64,000 bases of DNA from the NCBI GenBank assembly GCA_026707945.1, contig JAPOVV010000110.1, forward strand, positions 417,535 to 481,534, in the 5' to 3' direction. This document shows positions 61,441 to 64,000 of the stretch, in pieces. Each line of letters begins with the position of its first letter. Within the stretch, counting starts at the first letter, position 1. The stretch comes from Gammaproteobacteria bacterium. GTDB lineage: Bacteria > Pseudomonadota > Gammaproteobacteria > Pseudomonadales > Azotimanducaceae. Under the pieces are notes generated by a model. It saw nothing but the letters and a program-made list of their open reading frames with translations. It searched no databases and was not told the DNA's origin. The translations under genes and the position numbers were made by a program.

Positions 61441-64000
61441 ATGACGTCCTCGAGCATCGGAACACGTTGGCTTTGGACCACCGTGGCTATCGGATTTTTC
61501 GCATCCTCAAGTTTCTTCACCATTTCAGCGCAGGACACTGACGCTGAGGAAGAAGACGCGGAAAGCGTAACCGAAGAGATTGTTGTATACGGGATTCGCG
61601 GCAGCATGCAGCAGTCCCTCGACCGTAAGAAGCTCTCTGATCATTTCAAAGACACGATTACAGCGGAAGATATTGGGTTGTTTCCCGATCAAAACCTTGC
61701 GGAAGCACTACAGCGCGTCAGCGGGGTCGCCATTGATCGCAAGAGCGGCGAGGGAGCATTCGTCAGCGTTCGCGGTCTCGGACCGAATTTCGTGCAAACA
61801 ACTATCAATGGGCGGGTGTCCGCATCCAATGTTTCGCCCGGAAGTCACGATGGACGTGGCGCAACGAACGCTGGTTCCCGCGTTGTCGGATTCCATGCAT
61901 TTCAATCCGGACTCGTTCAGGCTGTTGAGGTACATAAATCACCTCGCGCCGATCACGTCGAGGGCGGTCTTGGCGGATTCGTCGACATTCAAGCCCGAAA
62001 GCCATTTGATCTCGGCGAGCGACACATGGCGTTCAACTTCGACACGACAATCAACGAATTGGCCGACGATACCGCGCCTGGCGTATTCGCTTTATTCAGT
62101 GATCTTCTAACGGAGGATCTTGGTTTCATGGTGTCCGCACAGTGGGACAACCGAGTTTTCCGGTCAGACTCTCTGCACCATTACTCATACATTGGCGACC
62201 CGAGAACGGTCACTCTGGACGGGGTCACCATGACGGGTTACTACCCTCGTCAGCTCCTCGGCGAATTGCACATTACAGATCGGGATCGCTTAAACGTCTC
62301 CTCGTCTTTGCAGTTCCGGCCATCCGATCGTGTTGATGTCACCGTTGACTTTCTCTATACCGCCAATGAAGAAGACGAATCTGACTTCTGGCGTGATTTC
62401 AGACTCCAGCAAGGGCATCCTCGTATCACGTCGGCATCGATTGAATCCGATAACGGTACTGGCATCTTTACCGCTGTTTCGACATCTGGTGCAGGATTGT
62501 TCGTGCAGCACGCAACTGAAGTTGTCGACACCGAAGCAATGAATCTCGGAGCTAATCTTCAATTTCAAGCGACCGACCGACTTTCACTAAGTTTCGATGC
62601 GACGATTTCGCAAACGGAGTCGCCGATTACCAATCGCGACTACCTAATTCGAAATACCCGAACACAAATGTCCTACCTTAAACACGGTCCCGGTGGTTTG
62701 CCATCATTGACAACGACATCGCCAATCAACGATCCAAATTTCTTTCAGGTAGTTAAGCACTCAATTCAGGATCACCTCGTTGACGACGAGGTCGTCCAAC
62801 TGAGAGCTGACGCGACATTTGAGATCGGCGGAGCTTGGCTTGAATCCGCACAGTTTGGGATTAGAAGGTACGACCAAAACAGACGTGACCGACATCGCTA
62901 CCTCAATAGTCGAGCCTTCTTAGGGGCAAGCCTCGACGAGTTTGGCGGCCGCATCCCATTTCCTGCTGAAGGTGATTTCCTGAACGGATTAGGTAACCGT
63001 TTTCCTGCTCCGGTCGTCAACCCCAATCTCGACGTCATTCAGCGGACTTTCCACACTCGTCCCGACGAAATTCTTGCTGGGCGCGGATTCAATACGGGAA
63101 CCGCGAAATCCTTAGAGGATTTCCGTGTTGGTCGATTCAATGAAGATCTGAATCACGATGACGACGGTACCGCCGTGTACGCGATGGTTACCTTTACAGG
63201 TGAATTGGGTGCAACACCTTATTCGGGTAATTTTGGCGTTCGATACGTCAATAACAGTACGGGATCGGAAGGTGAAATTACGGAACCGGTTTCGATCGAC
63301 TATACCGATCCTACCGTACCTGAGATCATCCTTTCCGATCCCACGTATGTTGATATCGGTCATGAGTACTCAAGAGTATTGCCATCATTGAATCTGCGCT
63401 TCGACCCTCACGAAGACGTCGTGATTCGTGCATCACTCGCGAGAGTGATGAGCCGCCCACGCTATCTGGACCTGAACCCTCGTAAGTCGGTACAGGCTCG
63501 AGTGCGCACCATGCGCGGCGGCAACGGAGAGCTAGATCCGACAATGGCCACCCAATTCGACCTTGCCTTCGAGTGGTATTTCGCTGACTACTCGATTGCC
63601 CAAGTAGGCTTCTTCACAAAAGACATCGAAGCGTTCGTCCAACCGGATATCGAGGAGGTGCCTTTTCCTGGGCTAACCGATCCCGAAACGAATCTGCCAC
63701 TTGTGTTCTCGTTGTTTAGACCCCTTAACTCAGGGGCGTCTAGCTTGACGGGTATCGAATTGGCATTCCAACGTACATTCGCGGACTTACTGCGAGCCCC
63801 GTTTGACGGACTCGGAGTCATTGCGAACTGGACTTTCATCGATTCAGGCTCCGATTTTCGAAATGCGAAGACGAATGCGGCGTATGGTATTCCGGGGTTA
63901 TCAGAGAACACGGTCAATTTCACGTTGTTCTACGAGAAAGAACGGATCGCTGCTCGCGTTTCCTACAACTTCCGCGATGATTTCCTCGATGCAATTGCCG
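61441..64000 (+). CDS. TonB-dependent receptor, 3' end beyond the window
   Basis: The frame is open from an ATG with AGGAG five bases upstream to the window end, 853 codons so far. A signal peptide (residues 1-32, ending I-S-A-Q-D) is followed by a TonB-box-like stretch (E-E-I-V-V-Y-G-I-R-G-S), the plug (L-A-E-A-L-Q-R-V-S-G-V and S-V-R-G-L-G-P) and barrel strands. This is the class of large receptors common in marine Gammaproteobacteria for oligosaccharides, peptides or cofactors. Next to sulfatase, PhyH and sugar-acid genes it may take up a polysaccharide breakdown product; the permeases just upstream could carry it across the inner membrane. Confidence 0.92.
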   Translation, partial: MTSSSIGTRWLWTTVAIGFFASSSFFTISAQDTDAEEEDAESVTEEIVVYGIRGSMQQSLDRKKLSDHFKDTITAEDIGLFPDQNLAEALQRVSGVAIDRKSGEGAFVSVRGLGPNFVQTTINGRVSASNVSPGSHDGRGATNAGSRVVGFHAFQSGLVQAVEVHKSPRADHVEGGLGGFVDIQARKPFDLGERHMAFNFDTTINELADDTAPGVFALFSDLLTEDLGFMVSAQWDNRVFRSDSLHHYSYIGDPRTVTLDGVTMTGYYPRQLLGELHITDRDRLNVSSSLQFRPSDRVDVTVDFLYTANEEDESDFWRDFRLQQGHPRITSASIESDNGTGIFTAVSTSGAGLFVQHATEVVDTEAMNLGANLQFQATDRLSLSFDATISQTESPITNRDYLIRNTRTQMSYLKHGPGGLPSLTTTSPINDPNFFQVVKHSIQDHLVDDEVVQLRADATFEIGGAWLESAQFGIRRYDQNRRDRHRYLNSRAFLGASLDEFGGRIPFPAEGDFLNGLGNRFPAPVVNPNLDVIQRTFHTRPDEILAGRGFNTGTAKSLEDFRVGRFNEDLNHDDDGTAVYAMVTFTGELGATPYSGNFGVRYVNNSTGSEGEITEPVSIDYTDPTVPEIILSDPTYVDIGHEYSRVLPSLNLRFDPHEDVVIRASLARVMSRPRYLDLNPRKSVQARVRTMRGGNGELDPTMATQFDLAFEWYFADYSIAQVGFFTKDIEAFVQPDIEEVPFPGLTDPETNLPLVFSLFRPLNSGASSLTGIELAFQRTFADLLRAPFDGLGVIANWTFIDSGSDFRNAKTNAAYGIPGLSENTVNFTLFYEKERIAARVSYNFRDDFLDAIA

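Noticed and set aside
1..64000. CRISPR arrays, insertion sequences, prophage or integrase genes
   Set aside because: No regularly spaced repeats, transposase motifs or phage structural genes were seen in any frame.

Overview
The window looks like chromosomal DNA from a marine, aerobic, heterotrophic gammaproteobacterium, probably uncultured, of roughly 50% GC. The best evidence for the class is a stretch whose order matches the E. coli 63-66 min region: metK, tkt, pgk, rpiA, a 5-formyl-THF cyclo-ligase gene, 6S RNA, zapA, then in the opposite direction pepP, ubiH, gcvT, gcvH and the glycine decarboxylase genes. The lifestyle is inferred from a caa3-type cytochrome oxidase, a large secreted metalloprotease, a sulfatase, sugar-acid catabolism genes, phytanoyl-CoA-type dioxygenases and a TonB-dependent receptor.

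Region 1 (1-8403) is a tightly packed plus-strand operon of eight genes. It encodes two exported proteins of unknown function, a TPR-like lipoprotein, a membrane-anchored PEGA/sulfatase-modifying-factor-like protein, a small acidic exported protein, a MotA/TolQ/ExbB-type channel subunit, and two von Willebrand A (VWA) proteins. The single N-terminal membrane helix of each VWA protein carries an Asp in an F-L-D-V motif like that of ExbD/TolR/MotB stators. I know of no described system with this composition; it is the best candidate here for a new one, possibly an ion-driven envelope machine.

Region 2 (8404-11435) holds a DUF35 protein and a thiolase-fold protein without a visible nucleophilic Cys, divergent from a MaoC-type hydratase whose conserved N-terminus has only an ATT codon to start from. 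Region 3 (11790-20973) has a membrane-anchored protein resembling a protease prodomain, a 1832-residue metzincin with calcium-binding and FG-GAP-like repeats, a lipoprotein, and a secreted S9A prolyl oligopeptidase. Region 4 (20987-29748) holds a GlcD-like flavoprotein, the cox operon (II-I-III-IV), alanine dehydrogenase and a divergent CheA-like protein that has lost its kinase motifs.

Region 5 (29752-49793) is the conserved housekeeping block: metK-metF, tkt-pgk, a second GlcD-like flavoprotein, an enolase-superfamily dehydratase, a CmcJ/NvfI-like oxygenase, an exonuclease-BRCT protein, rpiA, def, fthC, 6S RNA, zapA, a small coiled-coil gene, pepP, ubiH and a glycine cleavage operon with a split P-protein. 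Methionine/SAM, one-carbon and pentose-phosphate functions cluster here.

Region 6 (49876-64000) is catabolic: esterase, OtnK/OtnC-type four-carbon sugar-acid kinase and decarboxylase, a PhyH protein, a TIM-barrel isomerase, a Gfo/Idh/MocA dehydrogenase, a sulfatase starting at ATC or ATT-like codons, a second PhyH protein, two YejB/YejE-like permeases without ATPase or binding protein, and a TonB-dependent receptor that runs off the window end. No tRNA, rRNA, CRISPR, insertion sequence or prophage was seen.
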